From Fulvia fulva (Eukaryota; Ascomycota; Dothideomycetes; Mycosphaerellales; Mycosphaerellaceae): a stretch of DNA of 64,000 bases. Within the stretch, counting starts at the first letter, position 1. Each line of letters begins with the position of its first letter. The DNA is taken from NCBI RefSeq assembly GCF_020509005.1, contig NC_063019.1, forward strand, positions 1,116,001-1,180,000. The letters run 5' to 3'. Made by a program: the position numbers and the translations under genes. The notes beneath the pieces were generated by a model. It saw only the letters and a program-made list of their open reading frames with translations. It was not told the origin of the DNA and made no database searches. Shown piece by piece: positions 51,656 through 62,182 of this stretch.

Positions 51656-54163
51656 ATGGAGTCCATATCGAGGATCAGCGGGCTGCTGGAGACAGGTGAG
51701 CAGCTACACCCGCGACAACAACATGGAGAGCATACGATGGGAACTGACCTCTATCACCGCAGCACGCGATCTAACCCTCGAAGCTGCTCGCGATGCAGGA
51801 CCACGCAAGTCGAATCGTGCGCTGCCGGCTGCACAGATCAAGAAGATGCTGGACAGCCGGCAGGAAAGAGACGTGCTAGATGGGCTGAGGAGGGTGGTCG
51901 CAGTATGTCATGCACATTCATCAGAACTGCTGCTATGTACTGTAGATATTGATTGGCTTGATAGATGCAGTATGCCAACCCTCCACAACCCACCTTGACT
52001 TTCTTCCCGGCCGTGCTGAAGACGCTGTCAAATCCATATCCTTCCACACGGCCGTTGGTGTACAATTATCTCATCCATCATGCCGAAGCCGACCCAGACA
52101 CTGCACTGCTTGCCATCAACACGATCCAGAAGTCCCTCTCCGACACGAACCCGCGAATAAGGGCAATGGCATTGAAGACAATGTCGGGCATCAGAATACC
52201 CATGATATCACAGATCATCAGCTTGGCCATCAAGAAAGGCGTGAGCGATCTGTCACCTCTGGTGCGTAAAGCCGCCGCATTGGCCTGTGTGAAGTGCATA
52301 CAGCTGGACTCGAACACACAGCCGCAAGTGGAAGAGTACTTGGGAGCACTACTGGCAGATAAGCAATACTACGTGGCTGGAGCAGCTGTACAGGCATTTA
52401 TGGAGGTATGCCCAGACAGACTGGACTTGATACATCCAGTATACCGCAGGTTGGTCAAGATGATCGTAGACATGGACGAATGGGGACAGCTGGCGACTCT
52501 CAAACTCCTGACAACCTACTCACGAAAGTGCTTTCCGCGTCGCACTCAAAAGGTGAAGCGCGCTGCGAACCAGGAACAACGAGCCAAGGACTTTTACGAG
52601 GATCTGGACGAGAAAGAAGAGAACGAAGACGACTTTGAGGAAGTTGATGCCGCAGATCCAGATCTTGAGCTACTGCTGAAGACGATCCAACTATTGCTGT
52701 CAAGTCGCAACTCTGCAGTCATCATCTCGGTGGCTCGGGTCTATCTTTATCTCTCACCCACCAACTACTTGCACCAAGCGATTGGCCCGCTCATAGCTCT
52801 CTTACGCTCGCCCAGCGACATCCAACAGGTGGCATTGTACAACATCGTGCAAGTCTGCCTGACTAGTCCGCAGCACTTCACGCCGTACTTCCGCCACTTC
52901 TTGATCAGATCGACTGAGGGACCACACATCTGGACGTTGAAGCTCGAGATCCTGACGCTCATCTTCCCATACACTGGCAAGGAGATCCAAGAGCTCATCT
53001 TGGCAGAGCTTGACCATTTCTCCAAGGGTCATGATTCGCAGCTCGTTCGGGAGAGCGTACGTGCCATTGGACGATGTGCTCAATCGTCAAGCGATGCAAC
53101 ATCAAGAAGGTGTCTAAGTCTGTTGCTCAAGCAGATACGCAGCACAGATCAGAATCTCGTCGGCGAAGCCATGGAAGTTATTCGACATCTAATCCAACGA
53201 TCACCCGACGACCACAGGAAGACCGTGATCAGACTGGCCAAGAACCTGGACTCACTCACATCACCTACTGCACGAGCAAGCATCGTGTGGCTCGTCGGCG
53301 AATTCGCCGGCCAGGATCCAGAGAACAGCATCGCCACCGATGTGCTCCGCATTCTAGTAAAAGGCTATCCCGACGAAAGCGACGAAGTCCGAGCCCAAAT
53401 CATCCTCCTCGGCGCCAAAGTCTACCTCCACCACCTCAACGCAAAGAACGCCAAGCAAAAAGCCATTGACAGCCTCAATTCCACCTCATCACCGACAGAA
53501 CGCCCCTCCAGCACCGTCTTAACGCCCACAGAAGAAGAAGGCGGCTTCAACGAGAACACTTTCGGCAACAATGAAACGCCCCAGGACATCGAAGAGAAAC
53601 ACATCATCGAACTCCTCTACTCCCACACCATGCTGCTAGCCCGCTACACCCCCTCCTACGATCTCCGCGACCGCGCTCGCCTCTTCCGCTCCCTCCTCTC
53701 CGTCCAATCATCCACAGACCTTGCCTCCCTCCTCCTCCTCGCCCCAAAACCTGTTCCGCAAGTGCCTTCCCCCAGCGAAGCGCGTAAAACGTTCACCCTT
53801 GGCTCAGCATCTCTCGTGATTGGTGAGGGACGGTTGCGAGGCTATGAGGATGTGCCGGAGTGGGTTGAGGATGGGAGTGAACCGGATCCGAAGCTGAGGG
53901 ATGATGGAGGCATGGAGAGGGAGTATGTGCCCGAGAAGGAGAGGGGGAGGGTTGTTGCGGCGGGGGCGATGTTGGATCGGGCGTTGGAGGAGGAAGGGGC
54001 TAGGAGTGGGGCAGGGGGGGAGAAAAGTTTGGATGCGTGGTTGGATGAGGAGGAGGAGGATGAGAGTCGTGGGGAGGACGAGGAGACGGAGAGTGAGGAG
54101 GAAGATACGAGTAGTGGGGAAGAGGAGACGGCTAGCGAGGAGGAAGACAGTGAGGATGAATAG
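51656..54163 (+). CDS. APL6: AP-3 adaptor complex, beta subunit
   Basis: Three exons, 51656-51695, 51763-51902 and 51965-54163, with introns of 67 and 62 nt, encode 792 aa. Joining exon 1 gives MESISRISGLLET-ARDLTLEAARDAG, the expected beta-3 N-terminus; models starting at the ATG at 51723 miss it. An adaptin trunk of HEAT-like helices follows: YNYLIHHAEADPDTALLAIN, DTNPRIRAMALKTMSGIRI, LSPLVRKAAALACVKC, LKLLTTYSRKCFPR. A KRA-rich linker, more helices up to about residue 600, and a long strongly acidic Glu/Ser/Asp tail (the beta-3 hinge) complete it. AP-3 sorts cargo such as vacuolar membrane proteins from the Golgi or endosomes to the vacuole. The absence of an ear domain is usual in fungi. 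Confidence 0.93.
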
Positions 54164-55526
54164 CGGAAGCTGTGGCAGATGTGGTATGACAAGATACAGA
54201 TACAAAGTCAAGACCTTCGATATCCTCGAGCCTGTACTGCTCCATCAACCTTTGCTCTGAACTGTCATGTCAACAAACTCGTCGGCCATGGTTCCCGATG
54301 CAACGGAAGAACTTCACGAGAAAGCGGCGCCTCGGGCAAGCGGCGGCTATTGGACGACGTCACATGCGAGGTTCCGAAATTAGAACATGGCGCAAACTTG
54401 CCGCAAGAGGGAAAGCTTGATGTGTTCCAGACTGATGTCAGGCCATCCATGAAACTCCACGATCTTTGCCGCCGTTCCAGCACTCTGTTGCGGCGGTGCA
54501 CACGACGGCGTCACCGGCGTGAGGACGACGGTGCGGTTGCCGAAAGAGTCTCTCACCGACCGGCGACTTCCATGATGTGGCAAAGCCACCGCCGCAAGTG
54601 CAGGCCGGTATGAAACACAGATCCAAATATGGAGACATCTTCGACGTCTAGTCCGGCGTCTACTAGAAACATCCGTATTCGAAGTCTTGGATCCCTTTGC
54701 AGTTCTGACGGTGGTTGAGTCTAGTGCTGCGCGGCCATGGTGGACTAAGCAATAGCCATAAGGCCAACGACGTTTCGATCCACGGCTAGTAGCTGGCTAC
54801 AGTGGCTCACTGACTAATCGCCCAAATTTATTAACGCTTGATGGGAGTTACCCAGATCACGGTGCAGATCTCGAGGTTGCTTGGCAATCCTTAGGTGGTG
54901 GCCGTGGTGGATGGAATCTACAGCCACCTTGGCTGTAAGCATGGCCAGTGGATATGGCTGTAGTGGATTGGTGGCCAGCAGCTCTAGTCATCGGCAGTGT
55001 CCTTCCCTGGTATTCACCAAGCCGGCGCTTGTAGGCCTATGTAGCCAATCAATTGACGAGTAGGGCGTGCCACGGACTCAAAATTTAGGTCCGCTATCGA
55101 CTGAACAGGTGTAGCAGGTACGGTACTAACGGCAACTAATTGATAGTGAGTTTTCGAAGGGACAGCATCAATCTGTCGCTCCGCGTTCGTAGTCAGGAAC
55201 CTTGCTATCTTGGTATGCGCGACACTGGACACGAGCGCCGTAGCCAGGACCAGCTTGACTTAAGAACCCAGACCAAAGCTTTTACGAGCAAAGGCTGCAA
55301 AACTCAACAGCACATCACTGAGACTGAGACAATCAAAAAGGCGGTCACGCTGGGCACCCCCCTTGCATCTCTCTCATCACACTTCACAAACACTTGTTCA
55401 TCACATTTTCGCTCTCAGCACGACTTGAGATTGATACAGTACAGACACTTTCGCTGAGCAGACCAAATCCAAGACAAGACAAGACACCACACTACAGCCC
55501 AGAACAAGAAGACCACCACCATCACC
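54164..55526. other. Intergenic with dispersed repeat copy 2
   Basis: 1.36 kb. Repeat copy 2 occupies 54691-55163. The last 150 bp before 55527 are CA/AG-rich, a typical 5' leader. No gene recognised. Confidence 0.5.
54691..55163. repeat. Dispersed repeat, copy 2 (long form)
   Basis: Starts ATCCCTTTGCAGT and ends CGAAGGGAC, imperfect inverted ends. It shares both ends with copy 1 at 45137-45300 and carries extra internal sequence with no open frame of note. A small non-autonomous element or segmental duplicate is possible. No clear target-site duplication is seen. Confidence 0.6.
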
Positions 55527-56465
55527 ATGCGTTACACCCTCCTCGCCATGGCCGCGGCCATCACCGCCGTCGTCGCCGACTCAGACGACTGCCAAGCCAC
55601 CTACAAACAATGCATCGCCGACGGCTACGCAGAAGTGAAATGCTCCTGCGACCTCACCACCTGCTCCGGCGAAGACGCAGCCCGCATCCGCGACTACTGC
55701 GCAACCGCCACCGCCAACCTACCCGCACCCACCAAAACCTCCTCCGCCACCATCATCACTGGAACCCCCGGCTCGCAACCTTCCGGCCAACCCCCAATCA
55801 CCGCTGCAGAGGGTTCCCTCCCGCTCGGAGCTACGTGCTCTGACAAGAAGCAGTGCGCGAACGGTGCGGATTGCTGGGGTAGTAATGCGGGGATTATCCG
55901 GAGGTGTGGGAATTTTAATGGGAGCTGTAAGGAGGATTCGCAGTGTGCTTACAACACCTGTAACACCGATACGGGGCTTTGCTCTGGCTTCCTTCCAACG
56001 GAGTCTTACCGCGCGAATACCGTTTCGTCGACTGGCTCTGCTGCTTCTTCATCGGCGACGACCTACGCCTGCAACCCAGCACACCAATACCCAGAAGGCC
56101 GCCAATGCGTCTCGACCAACGGAGGCCTCACGCTCCTTCCCCCAACCACTACCAGTGCCTCGACTGCTACCGGTACTGGATACGCCTGCAACCCAGCGCA
56201 TCAGTACCCAGCGGGCCAAGTCTGCACTGAGATCGGCGGCCAACTTACACTCGTCACTGGTGGCTCGCCTGCTGCTACTGCTACTGCTACCGGCGTGTCT
56301 CCTCCGGTCTACGGCGGCAGTAACAGCACGACCGTGCGTCCAACGGGTACTGGTGCTGTCAACCCATCGGGATCGATTACGCCGTACCAGGGCTCTGCAA
56401 GTGTCGTTGAGACGCTTAGCGGTCTTGCCGCGCTTGTTGCTGGTGTTGTTGCGTATGTGCTTTAA
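55527..56465 (+). CDS. Cysteine-rich GPI-anchor-type surface protein (312 aa)
   Basis: Single exon. The leader MRYTLLAMAAAITAVVA is followed by a first cysteine domain (DDCQATYKQCIADGY, VKCSCDLTTCSGEDAARIRD). A Thr/Ser/Pro linker and a second cysteine domain (GATCSDKKQCANGADCWG, CKEDSQCAYNTCNTDTGLC) come next. Two copies of YACNPAHQYP-x-G-x-x-C, each with a trailing GGxLTL, are separated by Ser/Thr stretches. The C-terminus is hydrophobic (VVETLSGLAALVAGVVAYVL) after a Gly/Ser-rich region, the shape of a GPI attachment signal. The protein is probably displayed on the plasma membrane or cell wall. The family is not named; the first domain recalls, but does not match, CFEM. Confidence 0.8.
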   Translation: MRYTLLAMAAAITAVVADSDDCQATYKQCIADGYAEVKCSCDLTTCSGEDAARIRDYCATATANLPAPTKTSSATIITGTPGSQPSGQPPITAAEGSLPLGATCSDKKQCANGADCWGSNAGIIRRCGNFNGSCKEDSQCAYNTCNTDTGLCSGFLPTESYRANTVSSTGSAASSSATTYACNPAHQYPEGRQCVSTNGGLTLLPPTTTSASTATGTGYACNPAHQYPAGQVCTEIGGQLTLVTGGSPAATATATGVSPPVYGGSNSTTVRPTGTGAVNPSGSITPYQGSASVVETLSGLAALVAGVVAYVL

Positions 56466-56798
56466 GCGGGTCGTTTGGGTTGGAAATGTTCAGATTTGGT
56501 TGAGAGGGATGTGTAGCATAGAGCCGTCAACAGCTGTAATATGTATAATGAGATCTTGATTGATGATACCCTGATGATGATATGTGTGCACATTTTGATC
56601 GCCTTCCATGAATCGCATTTGCACGCTGGCCTCTGGAGCAAGGCTACTATGCTATTGTTCGGGTCGGTCGAAGTTGTATATCGTAGGATAAGTTCATATC
56701 ACAATCTGCCATCGAAGGCCATACTCTATAACTTACTTCTCACCACCCTATACACAAAATCCTCAGCCACATCTTCCCCCCACCACTCAGTATTATGC
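56466..56798. other. Intergenic between convergent genes
   Basis: 333 bp; no coding signal, presumably both 3' UTRs. Confidence 0.5.
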
Positions 56799-57728
56799 TT
56801 ACGATCTCCTATGCATCTGCGTCGCACTCGCCTGATGATTCGGAAACACCAACATATCCGCAATCACCACATTCTCCGGCCTGCCCGCGCTCCACACCAC
56901 CGTCTCCGCAATATCCCCCGGCGTCAACGGCGTCACACCCTCATACACTTTATCCGCCTTCGCCTTGTCGCCATAAAATCTCACAACGCTAAACTCCGTC
57001 TCGACCTGTCCTGGGTCGATTTCGATTATTCTAATTCTTGTGGAGATGAGTTCGGCACGGATGGCTTCTGTGAAGGTTCGGACGGCAGCTTTTGTTGCGC
57101 AGTAGATGCTGCCTCCTGGGTATCCTTGTCGGCCGGCGATGGAGCCGATGTTGATGATGTCGCCGGCGCCTTCGCCGTTGTTGCGGGTTTTGTATTGGTT
57201 GAGGACGGTGTTGGTCATGTTAATGAGACCGTTCACATTCGTGTCCATCATCACGCTGATATCCTCCTCCTTGATATCGCCCGCCTTATCCACGCCCTTG
57301 ACGAGGCCCGCATTGTTTACTAGAACGTCGATCTGCTGGAACTCTTGTGGGAGGTTCTGGATGAAGGAGCGGACTTGATCGGCTTTGCTGACGTCGAGTT
57401 GGACGGGGAGGACTTTAACGCCGCTGCCTACTTCCTTCGTGATGTCTTCCGCGAGTTGTTTCAATGCGTCGATGCGGCGGGCTGTGAGGATGATTTTGAG
57501 GTTATTGGGGGAGGTGCGGGCGAATTCGAGAGCGGTGCTCTTGCCGATGCCGCTGGAGGCGCCAGTGACGACTATGGTCTTGCCTTCGAGGCGTTTGCCC
57601 ATGGAGGAGGTCATTCTGAGGGCTTGGATGCTGTGTTGTAGTAAGGTGGTTGTGGTTGTCGGACGGCGGAGCTGTGCAATGGATGCGTTGAAGGTACGGA
57701 AGAGGTGTCCGGATTTGAGGAAACTCAT
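56799..57728 (-). CDS. NADP-dependent short-chain dehydrogenase (3-hydroxy acid / L-allo-threonine dehydrogenase type)
   Basis: A classical SDR. The cofactor motif TGASSGIG is at about residues 55-62, with NNAG in LVNNAGLVKG, the catalytic serine in INIGSIAGR and the YxxxK pair in YCATKAAVRTF. PGQVETEF follows the active site. The pattern VVTGASSGIGKSTALEFAR and LTARRIDALKQLAEDI is that of YMR226C-type enzymes, which oxidise serine, allo-threonine and related 3-hydroxy acids. The frame runs back to 57746, but only from TTG; the first ATG is 57728 (MSFLKSGHLFRTFNAS), giving 309 aa. That N-terminus is basic and could be a mitochondrial presequence. The ATG at 57614 (MTSSMGKRLEGK) would give the normal cytosolic length. 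Confidence 0.9.
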   Translation of the reverse strand: MSFLKSGHLFRTFNASIAQLRRPTTTTTLLQHSIQALRMTSSMGKRLEGKTIVVTGASSGIGKSTALEFARTSPNNLKIILTARRIDALKQLAEDITKEVGSGVKVLPVQLDVSKADQVRSFIQNLPQEFQQIDVLVNNAGLVKGVDKAGDIKEEDISVMMDTNVNGLINMTNTVLNQYKTRNNGEGAGDIINIGSIAGRQGYPGGSIYCATKAAVRTFTEAIRAELISTRIRIIEIDPGQVETEFSVVRFYGDKAKADKVYEGVTPLTPGDIAETVVWSAGRPENVVIADMLVFPNHQASATQMHRRS

Positions 57729-58450
57729 GTGCCTGGTTATGTACAAGGAATGACTGGATTGAGAGAAGGCTTCTTACTTCGGGTTAAAGATAATGCTGAA
57801 GGAATGTCCAATGCCTGGAGATCGAGGAGCTGTAGGTGGGGTTTACCGATGACGGACTGCCGGCTGGGGATATGGTGCAATTGATACGCGGAAGATTCTC
57901 TTGTGTACCGACTTGCACAGCAACCCTCGTCTTAGTCCTTTGCGATGCATACTCCAGAGTATGGTGATGCGATGTTTCTTACGGAGATCTGTGTTGAGAT
58001 GTGAAAGTAGTGCCTCAGGCGAGTGCCAAGACTCTGAACATTCACTCCAGAGTTCGGAATTGGAAGGGGATTAAGCTCAGGTACTCAGCCTACGTGGCCT
58101 CAGCTTCCACGCTATACCGCAAGCGGGCACGAAGCTGCACGCACGCTTTGAAAGCTTGGACTTGTTTCTATTGGGCGACGAAGCGAGGTGGTTCTGATTG
58201 GCTGAGACTAGAAGGGGATCACGCGTCATACGGACCAAAGCGCCCACCTCCACCAAAAAACAACACCACATCTTCAATCGTGTTTTCCTTATCCAATATC
58301 AGGCCCATTGCAACCAGCAAATTTATTTACGTACCTGGATACATCACTGAACAAAATGTCGTGCTTGGATTGGCTATATGTGGTGTTGTTGTCGCATGCT
58401 ACCGTCGCAAACTTTTCACCTGTTTCTTGGATTGGAGAAGCTACTGCAAG
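57729..58450. other. Intergenic / upstream part of the transposon remnant
   Basis: 722 bp. The frame of the transposase stays open back to 58001, but the first part looks non-coding. A terminal inverted repeat of the element should lie here; I could not identify it without its partner. Confidence 0.4.
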
Positions 58451-59056
58451 ATGACCAAACACCTTTCAACACCTCAAAAGAATCAGATAGTAGGAGCCTA
58501 TCACTACTGCAGACTTAAGGGCATCAAGTGCTCGCAAAGAGACCTTGTTAAGACCTTTAAACCGCTCTTCGCACCCACAAGGCATCAGGTGCGCAATGCT
58601 CTGGACACTGCAGGCTCAAGACAGCCATGTCACCTTCCAGAACCTCCACCTTCCGGACCAGATCAGCTCTTATCCAAGGAGGACTTGGACCGGTGTGAAC
58701 GGCTGCTTGAGAACTACCACTATGAAGGCCATCATGTGTCATGGGGCAATCTGCTCTGGAGAGCTGACATTGATTCTTGCTCAGCTGAGACACTGCGAAG
58801 GAATATGAGGAACAGAGGCTATTCAACCTACATTGCTGAGAGCAAGGAATGGATATCCACCTCACTGGCACGCTCAAGGGCGCGATGGGCTCTTCGCATG
58901 CTTATGACTTATCCAAGACCGGAAGACTGGAGGCATGTGAGATGGAGTGATGAGGTCCACTTTGGATGGGGCCCTGAAGGCAAGGCCTATATCATTCGAA
59001 AGCGTGGCAACGCAGAGAGACGCAAGCCTGATTGTATCCAAGTGAGAGGGATGTGA
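58451..59056 (+). mobile_element. Truncated Tc1/mariner-type transposase
   Basis: From the ATG at 58451 (MTKHLSTPQKNQIVGAYHYC) the frame encodes an N-terminal helix-turn-helix DNA-binding part. Then come SAETLRRNMRNRGYSTYIAE and the start of the DDE catalytic domain, WRHVRWSDEVHFGWGPEGKA, with the first catalytic Asp in SDEVHF. The protein stops at 59056 after RRKPDCIQVRGM. The second Asp and third acidic residue of the triad are missing, so this copy cannot be active. Sequence after the stop does not continue the domain in any frame I checked, so the break looks like deletion rather than point mutation. It sits in a gene-poor stretch. Confidence 0.75.
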
Positions 59057-60255
59057 ATAGATAGATAGAACAACACCTTCAGAAATGAACATAATCCCAC
59101 CAGTTGTTTTGGGCGGTTTGGTCAGTGTGGAGCGTGGGGATCTCTCCACCATAATATCCGGCCAATTCTCGCAGAAAGATTCTACGGAAGGAGCTGCAAG
59201 TCACCCATGTACCGCAGCTTCCATCAATTGCTAACAAAGCAACGGATATCGTAGCGGGGTGAGTACCAAAGGGCAGAAGGCATCGTCTGTGCTAGACATG
59301 CCCGGTACCATCCGCTAAGACATTACCACGCCATTCTCCCTCCTGTTTAGTCATCACACTCAGTCAGCATTCCGCGAACCCAGTGAGCTTAGTCTCGATA
59401 ATTAGTAACGCAGCTTCATATTCAAATTAAAAAATCGCTTACTCATCCTACAGCATTCAGAATCGGTTGTATAGTGTAGCGGTTGTAAGTAGCATCAGCA
59501 CCTTTAGTGCCTTGACAGTTGCCTAACGTCGCCTTAGATCACATCGGATTCTGACGCCCAGTCATGAATTTCCGGGAACCCGTTCGTCTTCCTCTTCCCT
59601 TTCGTTAGAAGCTTTCACTGATGCCCTATACAGAGGTTCGATTCCTGGTACGACCTCAGTACCATCAAGCGTAGCTTGACATCTTTCTTTTTGCCCTTTC
59701 ATACGTCTTCCATACCCATATGATAGTGGACATACATTTTGATGTGTCAGTGAGCGGCCTTCGCCGACCATACCAGCTACCAGTTCCTACTGTTTGGACC
59801 CCAGAGGAACCTCTAGCCGCTCATAGATTGAACATCTTCCTGCCACAGAACAGTGACACTGAAACTCTATGATTTGTATGCAGCCACTAGCTCAACTGCT
59901 CGGCCGCAAAAGCTTTTCTCCTTGAGAGATACTTGCATTCACAAGGTCAATGTTGAAAAGACAATTATGGAATCAGGCTCTGTGCAATCTGGGGTGTGCG
60001 CTGACTGAGAGGCGCAGGGTTGCTTAAGGTACGGTCAAGACCGATGGGATGAGAGAAGAGTTTTATGGAGATAGAACGCTCTCTGAATACGATGGATGCT
60101 TGATCTGTGATGAAGAGTAGGCGGAGAAGTGATGAAGGCAGACTTATCGTGGTATGGGCTTCAATATTCAATCATGAAATACAGCGCATCGTTATGTATC
60201 AACATTCGAAAACTAGATCGATACCTGCCATATAGGACACCTTGACCCAAGACTC
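59057..60255. other. Gene-poor stretch with a possible Pol III relic
   Basis: 1.2 kb after the transposase remnant. A short GATA run is at 59058-59070, with a tRNA-like region at 59465-59656. No protein-coding signal. Confidence 0.45.
59465..59656 (+). ncRNA. tRNA-like / Pol III-type relic with widely spaced A and B boxes
   Basis: GGTTGTA (59465-59471) is followed at once by TAGTGTAGCGG, a perfect A-box consensus starting at tRNA position 8. GTTCGATTC (59637-59645) is a perfect B box. The seven bases after it and its stem, TACGACC (59649-59655), can pair with GGTTGTA throughout, with one G-T wobble. A T-rich run (TTTCTTTTT at about 59685) lies downstream as a possible terminator. The two boxes are about 165 bp apart, far more than in a normal tRNA, and the T stem has two mismatches. 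It may be a tRNA gene with an insertion or a tRNA-derived short element. Chance is possible. Confidence 0.25.
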
Positions 60256-61482
60256 TCAGAAGATCGCCGTTCCATTGACGTGACTGGCAACACCACCCAC
60301 CACATTCGCCGTCGCACTCGTGAAGAAGAAAGTCCACTTCTTGTTCTTCTTCGCCAGCTCTGCAACCTACACCATCACTCGTCAGCATTCACCCACAACA
60401 ACCCAACTCCTCATCGAACACATACCTTCTCCAAATCCAGCATCTCCCCAAGCGGCATTCCCCAGCAAGCCAAGATCCTCTCATGCAACCCCTCCCACCC
60501 ACTCCCATGGGCCGGCGGCGGGAACGCCTCGAACGTCGGACTATCGCCCGCAACAGCCGCGAAATAACAATCATGCAACCAGTCCCTCACTTCGTCTTCC
60601 TGCTTCGCACCCGCCCAGGCCTGAATTTTATCGTCGGGGCCTTCGGGGGCGAAGACGCGTTTGGCGATTGCGGTGTTGTGGGAAGAGGAGCGGGCGTAGT
60701 AATCTTCTGTAAACCCGGAGCGGATGAAGAGGATATCGCCGATCTGGATGTCGCCACCTTGAGAGGCGGGGCGGATGTCGATGCCTTGGGATTTGCCGGT
60801 GGCGGCGAGAGCAGAGTAGGAGATTTCGTGTTTGGTTGCGGAGTCGTATTTGATTCCTTGGGCTGTGGCCCAGGTGCGGTAGTCCAGCAATACTGTAACA
60901 TCGTCAGTCCTGCAAGTTCGCCTTGAGATGAAGATTCTACTCACCGCCCCTACCCGCAAACCCATGCAAACTCCAATAATGAATACTATCCCTATCATTC
61001 GGACTCTCCCCATCAATATCAGCACCCGTAACGCCATTGTAGAACACCCCTTTCTCCTGATGCGCTACATGTCTGAATCCATCCCATTGGGTTCCACTCT
61101 GGGTGTTCAGAGAGTAGACATCATCGTACGCGAGATCCTTCCTCAGAGGTTTGATCTCGTGCTTGAAACTTTGCCGCCCAAAGGATGGAACCTCCGGAAC
61201 GTTGAGGGGCAAATCAGTTCGAGCTAGCTCGCCGGTCTTGATCTCTGCTGCGGCGGCCTTGACACGAGTTGGGGTTAGGAGGTTGAGGCGGCCGATGTGG
61301 CTGGAGGGGATGAATGTCAGCGTTGCTGTCTGGAAACCAGGGAGATTGGCTTCTGTATGAGATCTTGCTTACTCGTCTTTGCCCCAGAACCATGCAGCGA
61401 ACTTGGGAGCACCCTCAATGGCAGGGAGGTTATGGATAGTCGGGAACTCTGTAGAGTCTGGGTTCCAGGTTTCTGTAGCCAT
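60256..61482 (-). CDS. Putative cyclase-family (kynurenine formamidase-like) metal-dependent hydrolase
   Basis: Four exons on the minus strand: 61373-61482, 60945-61300, 60426-60892 and 60256-60366, with introns of 72, 52 and 59 nt, encode 347 aa. The start MATETWNPDSTEFPTIHNLP is followed by FAAWFWGKDDHIGRLNLLTP. Then come the family core YSLNTQSGTQWDGFRHVAH (the equivalent of the HxGTHxDxPxH metal site), GVLLDYRTWA, GDILFIRSGF and GDSPTFEAFPP. The last exon, VAELAKKNKKWTFFFTSA, completes the C-terminal strands. Relatives hydrolyse amide or ester bonds using a divalent metal. Fungal members of this length are often just called cyclases, and the substrate is unknown. The first metal-site His is replaced in GTQWD, as in many fungal members. 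Confidence 0.85.
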
Positions 61483-62182
61483 CTTGAACTCGTGATATCG
61501 AATTGAATGCCTTCTCTATTCGGCCTGCAGATCTCTTGCGCTTTTATGTTCAATAGACTGGATTCAGTAAGCAAAGTGGTGCGGCCGCGATGCTCCACGG
61601 TTATACCGAAAAATAGGAAAGGCGTTGGACTTATGCGACGACCAGTGCGATTTGTGCTTCAAGACGTGATAGATACGAAACATCGTTTTGTAATGTGCTG
61701 GATTTTCGCGTAATCGGATATTCAAGCTGTTGTTCCGCGGAATTCTACTGCCGAGTCAATGATGGGCTGTCAGCCCTAGGCGCTCTGCGATATGCTGCGC
61801 TTCGCATTTTCCGGTCAGTGATTGAGGTGATAAGCAAATGTCACGTCCTGTTAACAGCTCGACATACGGTGCACGTCCGGTCGTACTGTCTTGCGTTTGA
61901 GAGGTAGTGCGCCAAAATGCGAGACATGCTCGCAAACTGGTCTGTCAAGGGACTGATTCACTGAGAGGTATCTGGCAACATGATGGTATTCTATCGTTTC
62001 TATACAATTGTCATGTCTCATAAGCAATTGTGTCAGCTACTTACTGTCATCATCCAGCTTCGCGAACCAATACTCGCCCACTCTGCGGCCGATGTGTAGC
62101 ATTGTGATTGTGTCTCAGACTCTCCTCATCGTTGCCTCTTCTATACGATGCCACAACATACGAGAATCGTCGTGTCTGATAC
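61483..62182. other. Intergenic, no gene seen
   Basis: 700 bp between the cyclase start codon and the stop of the next minus-strand gene. Part should be the cyclase promoter. Confidence 0.45.

Noticed and set aside
51723..51998. ATG at 51723 as the AP-3 beta start
   Set aside because: It lies inside the first intron; splicing 51695 to 51763 gives the conserved N-terminus instead.
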